64,000 nucleotides of DNA from JBNLBS01 sp050303415 (GTDB lineage: Bacteria; Pseudomonadota; Gammaproteobacteria; Methylococcales; Methylomonadaceae): contig JBNLBS010000014.1 in NCBI GenBank assembly GCA_050303415.1, forward strand, positions 39,838-103,837, read 5' to 3'. Below are positions 43,784 through 53,223 of this stretch, in pieces; the stretch's first letter is position 1, and each line of letters starts with the position of its first letter. A program made the translations under genes and the position numbers. Below the pieces are notes generated by a model. The model was not told the origin of the DNA and made no database searches. It saw only the letters and a program-made list of their open reading frames with translations.

Positions 43784-44530
43784 ACTTTACATCTTCTTTA
43801 TAACCTGATTCGTGTCTCTGTTTTTTTTCAGGTTATTCGGCCTAAAAAATCAGTTGAACACATACACAGCAAAAATCAGAGAGCAATTTTTTGTCCGTCG
43901 CATCCAGATTTATGCACAAAACTGTGAAGCAAATAAATTTCAACACACGGGTACAACCCGGAAATTCATTTCAAATATAACCTTCAATCACTTAACTATA
44001 GCCCCATGTTCAACTGATTATTCCTGGTTTTTAGGGGTAATCGAATAGTCTATTCTGGGTGTCCATTTTTTTTCAGTCAATAAGTTAAACTACGTAATGT
44101 ACCAAGCTCACATTATCAACTATCTTAATATAATAATTTTATAATGGCCGATAAAAATTTAGCAAAATAACTATTGTTAAAATCTGAACTCTAGCGAAAA
44201 TTATGAAAAAAAGATGGCATATAATTTAGCCAATTTTTTGCAACTATTTTCTATAAATTAACGCTAACTCCATATACTGAAAGCATATTTTGAGTTAACC
44301 ACAAAACCTGTGGATAACTATGTGGATAAATTGTTTTATTATCTCCTTAAGCCCCGTTTTTATTCACTTTTTGTTAAATTGTACAAAAACAAAACAACTA
44401 TTTTATTTACTTTCTAATCAAACAGTTACAAAAAAATCTTTCTATATATCTAAAGCTTTAACAGATCCCGCCAAGTAATTGTTTTATGGTTGTGTACAAA
44501 TGATATCGAGACAATACTATTTAATTAAAC
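43784..44530. other. 747-base A+T-rich intergenic region downstream of hrpA
   Basis: This is the longest non-coding gap of the window. The only open frame of note (plus strand, 43812-44048) has no coding look and no ribosome binding site. The right part carries two perfect DnaA-box sequences inside an 81-base element and long A/T runs around it (44101-44460). It is the promoter region for the HDOD gene and the 3' side of hrpA. Confidence 0.5.
44301..44381 (+). repeat. 81-base element, copy A, with two perfect DnaA boxes
   Basis: It contains TGTGGATAA twice (44309-44317 and 44321-44329, same direction, 12 bases apart). That is the reverse complement of the E. coli consensus DnaA box TTATCCACA. 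It continues with CTTAAGCCCCGTTTTTATT and ends AAATTG. Copy B lies 4,253 bases to the right, beyond hrpA, in the same orientation and without gaps; about 56 of 81 bases agree by hand count. Confidence 0.65.
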
Positions 44531-47500
44531 CTAGCGCTGGTCCCAGGCTTTTTCCAAACGTTTAGAAGAAACCGGATAAGCCGTTTTTAATTGCTGGGCA
44601 AATAACGAAACCCTAAACTCTTCCAAAGACCATCGAAAAGGATCCTGTTCCGGTAACACCAGTTGTTTTTTTGACTGTTGTTCCACTTGTTTCCAATAAC
44701 GATGCCAATAGAGATTAAGCTCCTGCATTTTTTGCGGATCATTTACCCGTTTATCCAAACGATACAGAACCGCTTTTAAATAACGTGGAATCGCTTTCAG
44801 TTGTTGATATGGCGTATGTCGAATAAAGCCCGCATAAAGCAGTAATGCCAGTTGCTCTTTGATATCCGAAATCATCTCATCATTGATTTTTAACTGCTTA
44901 AGTTGGGTTTTAACCTCGGCGTACAGGGTCAAAATATCCACAATTGTTTTACCCATTTCATTGGCGTGACTGATTAAATTCGGCTTATGATCTTTCAACT
45001 GTTGTTCAAAATCCTGCTGACTGCGAATATGTTGATTTTCAACAAAAACGCTGGCAAAGATATTAAACAAAATGTCTTCTTTATAATTGCTGTGGTTGCG
45101 TTTACCCAGTATCGGATGAGGTTTTAATTGTTGATAGCTCAACTCAACGGCCGGAGCATAAGGAAGGTTTTTGCTTAAATATTTGCAATCTTTACTTAAT
45201 ACCAGTTGATACAGACGCACTAACCCGGCTTGATGCTGATAATCGGATTTTTCTCGGGTATCAAAAATCCTTACCCCAACCGCATCGCCTTCATCGACAA
45301 TAGCCGGAAATCCGACAAAGGTCTGACCGTTTTGAATAAATTCATAGGTTTCAGGAAGATCCTCAAAAGCCCATTGAATGCAACCGGTGTAATTTAATTC
45401 ATCAGCAGCCAGTTGATCAAAGCTGTTTCCGGCTTTTTCACTGTATTTATCCTGTAATTGTTTTAAATTTCGACCATAATCAAGAATTTTTCCCTTTTCA
45501 TCCACCACCCTGAAGTTCATTTTCAGATGATCGGTTAAGGCATCAGTATTCCATTCGTTTAACGGAATGGACTCTCCGGTTAAAGTTCTTAGCCGCTTGG
45601 TCAACCAGTCAAATAAAGAACCTTTAAAATCCGGTTCAATTTCCAGGCATTGCATAACGGTTTGCGGTACCGGGACAAAATGCTTTCTCAATTGTTTGGG
45701 TAAAGTCTTGATTAGCGCAACCAGTTTTTCTTCCAGCATACCGGGCACCAACCAGTCAAAATCCTGTTGCTGTATTTGATTTAACTGATGTACCGGAATA
45801 ATTGCAGTGACGCCATCTTCATCATGTCCGGGTTCGAACCGGTATTGCAATACAATGGTTAGATTTCCCACTTTTTTACTGTCGGGAAAATCCCAATCAC
45901 TCAGTTGTTCATCCTGTTCCTTGGTTAAATCTTCCTTATTTAAAAATAAAACTTTTGGGTTGTCGCGCTCAGCTTTCTTGCGCCATTTATCCAGAGTAAT
46001 ACCGCTGACCACCTCTTGCGGCAACTTGCTGTCATAAAACTGATATAGCCACTCTTCATCCTCTACCAGATCAACCCGACGGCCTTTGTGTTGAATATAG
46101 CCGACCTCTTCCAGCAGTTGCTGATTATGCTTAAAGAAGGGAGCATTGCTGCTGTAATCATGGTTAACCAAGGCACAACGAATAAACATTTTCCTGGCGC
46201 CTTTTGGATCTATATTTTCATACGGCAGTTTACGTTTAGCCTGCAAGGTTATGCCATATAACAGAGTACGTTCATAAATAGCACCACGTCCGGCTTTCTT
46301 TTCCCAATACGGCTCATAGTAACTGCGTTTGATTAAATGCTGGGCACACTCTTCAATCCATTCAGGTTCAATTTTTGCCACAGTTCGGGCATATACCTTA
46401 CTGGTTTCAACCTGTTCGGCCGCCATAATCCATTTCGGTCTTTTCTTATGCTGACCGGAACCAGGGAAAATAAAGAATTTCAGGTTTCTGGCACCTAAAT
46501 ATTCGTATTGCTCATGCCTGAATCCAATATTGGACAACAAGCCCGGCAATAAAGCCCGGTGAATTTCACCATAACTGGCTTCCACCATGTTGGGGCGTAA
46601 TTTTAAATCGCCCTTTATAATCTGCATGATCTGAGAATGAATATCATGCCATTCGCGCATGCGAATATATGACAGAAAATTATCCTTACAATATTTTCTT
46701 AATTTGTTATTGGATAAATGTTTCTTCTGTAGTTCAAATTCGTTCCATAAATTTAACAGGGTTAAAAAATCCGACTCCTCATGCTTAAAAACCGCATGTT
46801 TGCTTTCAGCCTGTTGCATTTTATCGGCCGGTTTCTCTTTAGGGTCCTGTATGCTTAAAGCTGCAACAATAATCGCCACTTCGGTTAAACAATGCTGTTT
46901 TTCCGCCGCCAACAACATACGTCCCAGTTTCGGGTCAGTTGGAAACCGGGCCAACTGTTTACCCAATTCAGTAATATTGCCCTTTTTATCCAGTGCATTG
47001 ACCTCGTGCAGGGAGGTTTTACCGTCCCGGATCATTTTGTCATCCGGTGGCTGAACAAACGGAAAGTCAGCAATATCTCCCAGTTTGAGTGATGCCATTT
47101 GCAAAATAACCGCCGACAAATTGGTACGATGAATTTCCGGTTCGGTAAATTCCGGTCTGGCTAAATAATCCTGTTCAGAATACAAACGAATACAAATCCC
47201 TTCAGCGACCCGCCCACAACGCCCAGCACGCTGATTGGCACTGGCTTGTGATACTCTCTCTATAGGTAAGCGTTGAATTTTACTGCGATGACTGTAACGA
47301 CTGATACGCGCGTGACCGGCATCAATCACGGTACGAATACCCGGCACAGTCAAAGAAGTCTCGGCAACATTGGTCGAAAGCACCAGACGTACTTTACCAC
47401 TGGGCTTGAAAACCCTTTCCTGCTCACTGACACTTAATTTGGAATACAGCGGCAAAATTTCATATTGCTGGCCGAAATGTTTATTTAAAGAATGACTGGT

Positions 47501-48415
47501 TTCGCGAATATCATGTTCGCCGGTCAAAAAGATAAGCACATCACCGCGCATATCTCGCTGTAACTCTTCAACTGCATCCAATATTGCCAGCTGTAGATCA
47601 TCACTGGTTTCATCCTCTTCTTCAGCCTGTTCCAAAGGCCGATAGCGAACTTCAACCGGATAAGTACGACCGGATACTTCAATAATCGGTGCATTATTAA
47701 AGTGTCTGGAAAAACTTTCAGGATCAATGGTTGCCGAAGTAATAATCAACTTTAAATCCGGCCGCCTCGGTAACAGCCACTTCATATAACCGAGCAGAAA
47801 ATCGATATTTAAACTGCGTTCGTGCGCCTCATCAATAATAATGGTGTCATACTGATTCAGGTAGGGGTCGTTTTGCGATTCGGCCAGCAAAATACCGTCT
47901 GTCATCAATTTGACCAAAGACTGACTGTGTGTTTTATCGGTAAAACGCACCTTAAAGCCCACTGACCTGCCGACCTTCTCACCCAACTCTTCGGCAATCC
48001 TGTCTGCTACCGTACGGGCAGCAATTCGGCGCGGCTGAGTATGGCCGATCAAACCGGCTGCCCCGCGCCCGATGGACAAACAAATCTTCGGTAACTGTGT
48101 GGTTTTACCCGAGCCCGTTTCACCGCAGACAATAACGACCTGATTATTTTTAATCAGTTCGGCAATCTCATCTTTTTTTCCGGTTACCGGAAGATCAGGA
48201 AAATTCAGCGCAGGAATACTGGCTAGCCTTTTATGCCGGTCGGCTATAGACTGTTGAATGCGCTGCTCCAGTTTGTGAAGACTATCAAGTGGATTTTTCC
48301 CCTTTTGATAATCCGAACGCAATCTGTCCAGTTGACGTTTAAACCCCTGTCGATCTATGTTTAAACACTGTGAAAGTTGCTGTTGTAATTGCTTGATTTG
48401 ATGTGAACCGTTCAT
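44531..48415 (-). CDS. hrpA: DEAH-box ATP-dependent RNA helicase HrpA
   Basis: Helicase of about 1,294 residues, the usual HrpA length (1,300). Motif I is GETGSGKTTQLPK, motif II IIIDEAHERSLNIDF (DEAH) and motif III TSATID. Later motifs are VLSTNVAETSLTVPG and RAGRCGRVAEGICIRLY. A winged-helix/ratchet region, an OB-fold domain (about residues 600-780) and the long HrpA-specific DUF3418 C-terminus follow. In E. coli HrpA helps process fimbrial mRNA and rescues stalled ribosomes. I set the start at ATG 48415 (MNGSHQIKQLQ); a TTG at 48460 extends the frame by 15 residues but is less likely. Both sides of the gene carry copies of the same 81-base element. Confidence 0.95.
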   Translation of the reverse strand: MNGSHQIKQLQQQLSQCLNIDRQGFKRQLDRLRSDYQKGKNPLDSLHKLEQRIQQSIADRHKRLASIPALNFPDLPVTGKKDEIAELIKNNQVVIVCGETGSGKTTQLPKICLSIGRGAAGLIGHTQPRRIAARTVADRIAEELGEKVGRSVGFKVRFTDKTHSQSLVKLMTDGILLAESQNDPYLNQYDTIIIDEAHERSLNIDFLLGYMKWLLPRRPDLKLIITSATIDPESFSRHFNNAPIIEVSGRTYPVEVRYRPLEQAEEEDETSDDLQLAILDAVEELQRDMRGDVLIFLTGEHDIRETSHSLNKHFGQQYEILPLYSKLSVSEQERVFKPSGKVRLVLSTNVAETSLTVPGIRTVIDAGHARISRYSHRSKIQRLPIERVSQASANQRAGRCGRVAEGICIRLYSEQDYLARPEFTEPEIHRTNLSAVILQMASLKLGDIADFPFVQPPDDKMIRDGKTSLHEVNALDKKGNITELGKQLARFPTDPKLGRMLLAAEKQHCLTEVAIIVAALSIQDPKEKPADKMQQAESKHAVFKHEESDFLTLLNLWNEFELQKKHLSNNKLRKYCKDNFLSYIRMREWHDIHSQIMQIIKGDLKLRPNMVEASYGEIHRALLPGLLSNIGFRHEQYEYLGARNLKFFIFPGSGQHKKRPKWIMAAEQVETSKVYARTVAKIEPEWIEECAQHLIKRSYYEPYWEKKAGRGAIYERTLLYGITLQAKRKLPYENIDPKGARKMFIRCALVNHDYSSNAPFFKHNQQLLEEVGYIQHKGRRVDLVEDEEWLYQFYDSKLPQEVVSGITLDKWRKKAERDNPKVLFLNKEDLTKEQDEQLSDWDFPDSKKVGNLTIVLQYRFEPGHDEDGVTAIIPVHQLNQIQQQDFDWLVPGMLEEKLVALIKTLPKQLRKHFVPVPQTVMQCLEIEPDFKGSLFDWLTKRLRTLTGESIPLNEWNTDALTDHLKMNFRVVDEKGKILDYGRNLKQLQDKYSEKAGNSFDQLAADELNYTGCIQWAFEDLPETYEFIQNGQTFVGFPAIVDEGDAVGVRIFDTREKSDYQHQAGLVRLYQLVLSKDCKYLSKNLPYAPAVELSYQQLKPHPILGKRNHSNYKEDILFNIFASVFVENQHIRSQQDFEQQLKDHKPNLISHANEMGKTIVDILTLYAEVKTQLKQLKINDEMISDIKEQLALLLYAGFIRHTPYQQLKAIPRYLKAVLYRLDKRVNDPQKMQELNLYWHRYWKQVEQQSKKQLVLPEQDPFRWSLEEFRVSLFAQQLKTAYPVSSKRLEKAWDQR

Positions 48416-48553
48416 TAATAAAACACGAACAAAATTTGCTATTATACGTGTAGTGACCAATAAGGTTGAACTTATTCGGCCAGCTAAATAAGTTAAAATT
48501 CAGACGGCAATAAAATAATTTACTGACTGTTTAAAATGCCTGTGTTGTTATTC

Positions 48554-48634
48554 ACATTTCCTGTGGATAGATCTGTGCATTAAATGTCTATAGTGTCGCT
48601 TAAAGCCCGTTTTTATTGATTTTTTTTCAAATTG
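48554..48634 (+). repeat. 81-base element, copy B, upstream of hrpA
   Basis: It shares with copy A the segments CCTGTGGATA (48560-48569), CTTAA (48599), CCCGTTTTTATT and the AAATTG end, at identical spacing. Here the first DnaA-like box reads TGTGGATAG (one mismatch) and the second is decayed (TGTGCATTA). It lies in the 405-base gap (48416-48820) between hrpA and the divergent dehydrogenase gene. No gene was found in the rest of that gap. Confidence 0.6.
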
Positions 48635-48820
48635 ACCACTTTTTAGACAATTTAGTTTTTGAACTAAATAATCAATAACTTAGCATTAAGTCAACAGTCA
48701 TTACCGGGTAATTGAGCGCTGATCTTAAAATCATTGCTATTGCAAAAATATTGTGCATAAGCTGCTGTACGAAAGCATTAAATTACACTATTTTGTATTT
48801 AATTTACCTATAATTAATCG

Positions 48821-49780
48821 ATGCAAGCGATAGAATTCCAACAAAAACTTAGTTTCCGTACCGATTACCCCAAGCCAAAAGCACAAGCCGATGAAGCTTT
48901 GATTAAAATCAAATTATCCGGTATTTGTTCAACCGATCTTGAAATCGTTAGAGGCTACGCCGGTTTTAAAGGTATTTTAGGCCACGAATTTGTCGGTATA
49001 GTCGAAGATACAGGATCGGCAATACACCGACATTGGCTGGGCAAGCGTGTTGTGGGCTCAATTAATATAGGCTGTCAACGTTGCCCAGACTGTTTAAATA
49101 ACCGAGTCGAACATTGCCTTCAGCGTCAGGTTTTAGGTATTCGTAACAAACAGGGGGCTTTTGCTGACTACATCACCCTGCCGGTGCGTAATCTTTTTCA
49201 AGTACCTGATAGCATTACGGATGAATCCGCTGTTTTTACCGAACCATTAGCCGCTGCCTGCCGTATCTTACAACAAATTAAATTATCACCGGAATTGCAA
49301 ATCGCTGTTCTGGGGGCAGGAAAATTAGGCCTTTTAATCGGTCAAACGCTTGCTATGAATAATGCCAGCATCATCATGCTGGGACGCTCAGAAAAGTCTT
49401 TAACCTTGGCAAAAAAATGGCAACTGAGTACTGGTCATATAAATCAGTTTGCCGATAATTATTTCGATTTAGTCGTTGATGCCACAGGCAATCCTCTTGG
49501 TTTTGAGCAAGCTTTACGATTAACCAGGCCACAAGGCACTTTAGTATTAAAAAGTACCTTTTCTGAATCCGCCACGGTTGATTTAACGAAACTGGTGGTA
49601 GCAGAAATTAATTTACTTGGCTCCCGTTGTGGGCCTTTTGATCAGGCAATCAAACGTCTGCAAACCGATACTGTCCCGGTCGAAACCATGATTGATGGCG
49701 TATTTAGATTGGCTGACGCGCTGCCTGCTTTTGAATATGCCAGCCAACCCGGTATTAAAAAAGTATTACTTAAGCCATAA
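48821..49780 (+). CDS. zinc-type medium-chain alcohol/polyol dehydrogenase family protein
   Basis: Protein of 319 residues of the MDR superfamily. Catalytic zinc ligands are Cys36 in SGICSTDLE and His55/Glu56 in LGHEFVGI. The structural zinc lobe is GCQRCPDCLNNRVEHC. The Rossmann motif is VLGAGKLGLLIGQ, so NAD(P) use is expected. It is slightly short for the family (330-350), from a compact C-terminus. The substrate is unknown; sorbitol/threonine-type and glutathione-independent relatives share these motifs. It is followed after 108 bases by a Rossmann-fold gene on the same strand. Confidence 0.82.
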   Translation: MQAIEFQQKLSFRTDYPKPKAQADEALIKIKLSGICSTDLEIVRGYAGFKGILGHEFVGIVEDTGSAIHRHWLGKRVVGSINIGCQRCPDCLNNRVEHCLQRQVLGIRNKQGAFADYITLPVRNLFQVPDSITDESAVFTEPLAAACRILQQIKLSPELQIAVLGAGKLGLLIGQTLAMNNASIIMLGRSEKSLTLAKKWQLSTGHINQFADNYFDLVVDATGNPLGFEQALRLTRPQGTLVLKSTFSESATVDLTKLVVAEINLLGSRCGPFDQAIKRLQTDTVPVETMIDGVFRLADALPAFEYASQPGIKKVLLKP

Positions 49781-49888
49781 GGAAAAGGATTTACAGCAAA
49801 GCCAAATGCCATGATAAATTTTTTGCTGACCCAACGCCTAGGCCTCTGCTATTATTTTTGTTAATTCATAAATAACTAGAATAAAATT

Positions 49889-50665
49889 ATGAACGCACCT
49901 GTTGTTATTATTGGTATTGGCGAATTGGCCGGTATTTTCGCCCGGGGATTTTTACGTTGCGGATATCCTGTTTACCCTATTACCCGTAAAATGGATTTAA
50001 TAGTGGAAAGTCAAAATATACCTGCCCCATGTCTGGTATTGATCACTGTTCAAGAAAATGAACTGCATCCCATCTTAGAAAAGCTACCCGATTGTTGGCG
50101 CGATAAAGTCGGTTTATTGCAAAATGAATTACTCCCCAGGGACTGGCAGCTTCATCACATACAAAATCCGACAGTAACCGTAGTCTGGTTTGAAAAAAAA
50201 CCGGATATGGAGTTAACTAATATTCTCTATACGCCAAGTTATGGCCCTAATGCTGATTTAATAGGTAAAGCTTTAAATGTTTTTAACGTACCCAATGTGA
50301 TTCTGCAAAATGAGGAAACCTTACTGTATGAATTAACCCGTAAAAGTCTTTATATTCTGACCGTCAATATTTGCGGACTGGTGCAAAACCTTACCGTTGG
50401 TGAATTATGGAATCAACACCAGCCCCTTGCAAGACAAGTGGCTGAAGAAGTGATTCATATATTGGAATGGTTAACCGGGCAATCATTAGATCAAGATAAA
50501 CTAATCGCCGGTATGGTTGATGGCATTAACGACTGCCCACATCGTTACTGCCTGGGCCGGCGAGCTCTAAACAGACTGGAGCGTGCATTAAATTTTGCCA
50601 GACAAGCAGGAATCAAGACTCCAAAGTTGACCGATATTTACCAAAACAGCCGCCAACGTGCTTAA
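49889..50665 (+). CDS. Rossmann-fold protein, ketopantoate-reductase-like, function unknown
   Basis: Protein of 258 residues. It opens with a dinucleotide-type strand-turn-helix (VVIIGIGELAGIFARGFLRC) and then has an alpha-helical C-terminal half, the plan of 6-phosphogluconate or ketopantoate reductase-like enzymes. The usual GxGxxG reads GIGELAG. Motifs of known reductases (PanE, proline reductase) are not convincing. It follows the MDR dehydrogenase gene on the same strand, 108 bases apart, and its end overlaps by 4 bases the end of the convergent GGDEF-EAL gene. A redox enzyme partner is possible, but no function is claimed. Confidence 0.6.
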   Translation: MNAPVVIIGIGELAGIFARGFLRCGYPVYPITRKMDLIVESQNIPAPCLVLITVQENELHPILEKLPDCWRDKVGLLQNELLPRDWQLHHIQNPTVTVVWFEKKPDMELTNILYTPSYGPNADLIGKALNVFNVPNVILQNEETLLYELTRKSLYILTVNICGLVQNLTVGELWNQHQPLARQVAEEVIHILEWLTGQSLDQDKLIAGMVDGINDCPHRYCLGRRALNRLERALNFARQAGIKTPKLTDIYQNSRQRA

Positions 50666-53199
50666 ACCTTAAATTTACCTTGCTTAAGTAAAGCCTCCAT
50701 TTCGTCTGCCGGCACTGCCTGACTAAAATAATAGCCTTGAATTTCGTCACATTGCTGGGCTTGCAGATAGTTTAATTGAGTTTCAGTTTCAACCCCTTCG
50801 GCAATTACACAAAGCCCTAACTCATGCCCCAAACTGATAATAGCGCTGGTAATGGCGGCATTATTAGCATCATTAGGAATATCCTGGCTAAAAGACCGGT
50901 CAATTTTTAACTTATGGATAGGAAAGCGTTTTAAATAACTGAGTGATGAATATCCGGTACCAAAATCGTCAATTGCCAGCTTTACCCCTAAACGCCGAAA
51001 CTCCCTCAACAGCTTTACATTGAGTTCCGAACAATCCATTAAAATACCTTCAGTCAATTCAAGTTCTAGAAAACAGGCTCTTAATCCAGTCTCAAGCAGG
51101 ACTTCGTGAACAACTTCAAGAAAATTATGTTGCCTGAATTGCACGGCTGATAAATTAACAGCGACAGGAACAGGTGATAAACCTTTCTCCTGCCAGGCCT
51201 TATTCTGTCTGCAAGCCTCCTGTAAAACCCATTTACCCAAAGCGATAATCATTCCGGTTTCTTCCGCCAGCGGGATAAATTTATCGGGTGGTATCAGACC
51301 CAGATCCTGATGCGGCCAACGTAATAATGCTTCCATTCCAATAATTTTTCCGCTATCCACATTGACTTGTGGTTGATAATATAATCTAAGGTCCTGATTC
51401 TCCATGGCCTTTCGCAAACTACTTTCCAGCGACAACCTCTCCAGTGCCTGCGCACTCATGGCATTGGAATAAAACTCAAAATTATCTCGACCATTCTTTT
51501 TGGCATGATACATTGCTGTATCAGAATTTTTCAGCAGCATTTCATAATTGATACCATCGTTCGGGTATATACTGATGCCGACACTGACGGTGATATGCAA
51601 CTCATATTCTTTGATTTTAAAAACCTTGCGCATCTGAACAATAATTTTTTCAACCAGAGTAATAACATGATTTACATCATGAATATCCGCTATAATTGCA
51701 GCAAATTCATCGCCGGATAAGCGTGACACACTGTCGATCTTACGCATACATTCGCTGATCCGCTTCGCCACTTCAACCAACATTTCATCGCCGACACTGT
51801 GCCCCAAAGAATCATTAATAATTTTAAAATGATCCAGATCGAAAAATAATACGGCCAGCATCGTCTTTTCTCTGGCAGCCGTTTTGATGGCCTGTTCCAA
51901 ACGGTCAATAAATAGCCGTCGATTTGGTAATTGAGTCAATGGGTCATAATTAGCCAGAAACTCTATATGTGCTTCAGTCGATTTGGCCTCGCTGATATCA
52001 CTAAAAATAGCTATATAATGCGAAACCGCATTGTTATGATCATGAACCTGGCTGATCGTCAGCCATTCGGGGAATACTTCACCCGATTTACGCCGATTCC
52101 AGATTTCACCTTGCCAATACCCTTTGAGTTTAAGCACATTCCATAATTGTTGATAAAATTCCTTGTCATGCCTGCCTGACTTCAGCATACTTGGGTTTTT
52201 ACCCAAAACCTCACTGAGTTGATAGCCGGTGATTTCTGAAAAAGCATGATTAACAGAGATAATCTGATTATCCTGATCCGAGATAATAATTGCATCCTTG
52301 GAACACTCAAATACCTTTGCTGACAGCCGTAATTTTTCCTCCACTTTTCGCCGCTCCCTGATATCCCTCATCACCACCCAGATTTCCATCGGTTCACCGG
52401 TTTCTGAATAACGTAAAATCAGTTGAGCAATAACCGGGATGATTTTTTTATTACTTGCTATCAGCTCCAATTCAAATTCACTGGAAAAACCACGCACCAG
52501 CAATTCATTTTTAACATATTGCTTAAATAACCTGATTGACTCGTCAGTCATAATAGAAAAAAAACTGTGTTCCTGCTCGGTCAGCAATGCCAGATTTTGA
52601 TAGCCAATTAACTGCAAAAAAGCTTCATTACAGTCAACAATTTTTCCCTCCATACACTGACTGACATTATTTTTTTCAATGACCAAGTGATGACAGCCAT
52701 GATTCGCGTCAGCAACTGAAATTGCAATGTTTGATAATTTAAATAATAGCCGATAGCGTTCATTAACTTCTTTCAACGCACTTTCCGCCCGAATTGACCG
52801 GGCACTCTTTTGTAAAGCCTGTTCCAAAATGTCCAATTTAACCGGTTTATTTACATATTGCTGCACATTTAGTTCAATAGCCCGATGAAAATAACGTGGC
52901 TCTTCAAAAGCCGTAATAATTACAATAGGTACATGCGGTGAAATTTCTTGAATGTATTCAGACATTTTCAGCCCGTCCATAATGGGCATTAAAATATCGG
53001 TTATCACAATACTAGGACTATGTTTCTTAAATGCCTCCAGACCTTTCTTACCGTTAGCCGCAGTGAATACTTTTTGGCATCTGCGCTGGAGAAAAGTCTT
53101 CAATTGATCGCGAACCTCATCCTCATCCTCAACATATAGTACAGAGAGTGTCTTTAAGTAAGCTAAATCAGCATCGATATTGTCCTTTAATATATTCAT
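50662..53199 (-). CDS. response regulator with PAS-PAS-GGDEF-EAL output
   Basis: Protein of 845 residues. An N-terminal receiver domain (about 12-135) has VLYVEDEDEVRDQ, the phospho-acceptor Asp in VITDILMPIMDG and VNKPVKL. Two PAS domains (about 145-290 and 290-410) follow. The GGDEF domain (about 415-580) has SGDEF with an RxxD site (RKID) before it. The EAL domain (about 590-840) has GMEALLRW, LELTEGILM, AIDDFGTGYSSLSYLKRFP and KIDRSF. The EAL motifs look complete, so c-di-GMP hydrolysis is likely; GGDEF activity is less certain because the first Gly is Ser. The gene begins 24 bases after the giant histidine kinase and is the probable partner of it. Confidence 0.92.
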   Translation of the reverse strand: MNILKDNIDADLAYLKTLSVLYVEDEDEVRDQLKTFLQRRCQKVFTAANGKKGLEAFKKHSPSIVITDILMPIMDGLKMSEYIQEISPHVPIVIITAFEEPRYFHRAIELNVQQYVNKPVKLDILEQALQKSARSIRAESALKEVNERYRLLFKLSNIAISVADANHGCHHLVIEKNNVSQCMEGKIVDCNEAFLQLIGYQNLALLTEQEHSFFSIMTDESIRLFKQYVKNELLVRGFSSEFELELIASNKKIIPVIAQLILRYSETGEPMEIWVVMRDIRERRKVEEKLRLSAKVFECSKDAIIISDQDNQIISVNHAFSEITGYQLSEVLGKNPSMLKSGRHDKEFYQQLWNVLKLKGYWQGEIWNRRKSGEVFPEWLTISQVHDHNNAVSHYIAIFSDISEAKSTEAHIEFLANYDPLTQLPNRRLFIDRLEQAIKTAAREKTMLAVLFFDLDHFKIINDSLGHSVGDEMLVEVAKRISECMRKIDSVSRLSGDEFAAIIADIHDVNHVITLVEKIIVQMRKVFKIKEYELHITVSVGISIYPNDGINYEMLLKNSDTAMYHAKKNGRDNFEFYSNAMSAQALERLSLESSLRKAMENQDLRLYYQPQVNVDSGKIIGMEALLRWPHQDLGLIPPDKFIPLAEETGMIIALGKWVLQEACRQNKAWQEKGLSPVPVAVNLSAVQFRQHNFLEVVHEVLLETGLRACFLELELTEGILMDCSELNVKLLREFRRLGVKLAIDDFGTGYSSLSYLKRFPIHKLKIDRSFSQDIPNDANNAAITSAIISLGHELGLCVIAEGVETETQLNYLQAQQCDEIQGYYFSQAVPADEMEALLKQGKFKV

Positions 53200-53223
53200 C
53201 TTACCCAGCCCAAATTATGATCA

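Noticed and set aside
43812..44048. 79-codon plus-strand open frame in the large gap before hrpA
   Set aside because: No ribosome binding site, odd composition and overlap with the promoter region of the HDOD gene; no family resemblance.
44301..44381. Calling this the chromosomal origin oriC
   Set aside because: Only two consensus DnaA boxes, no dnaA/dnaN/mnmG/rpmH nearby, and no skew data available. Reported as an element, not as an origin.
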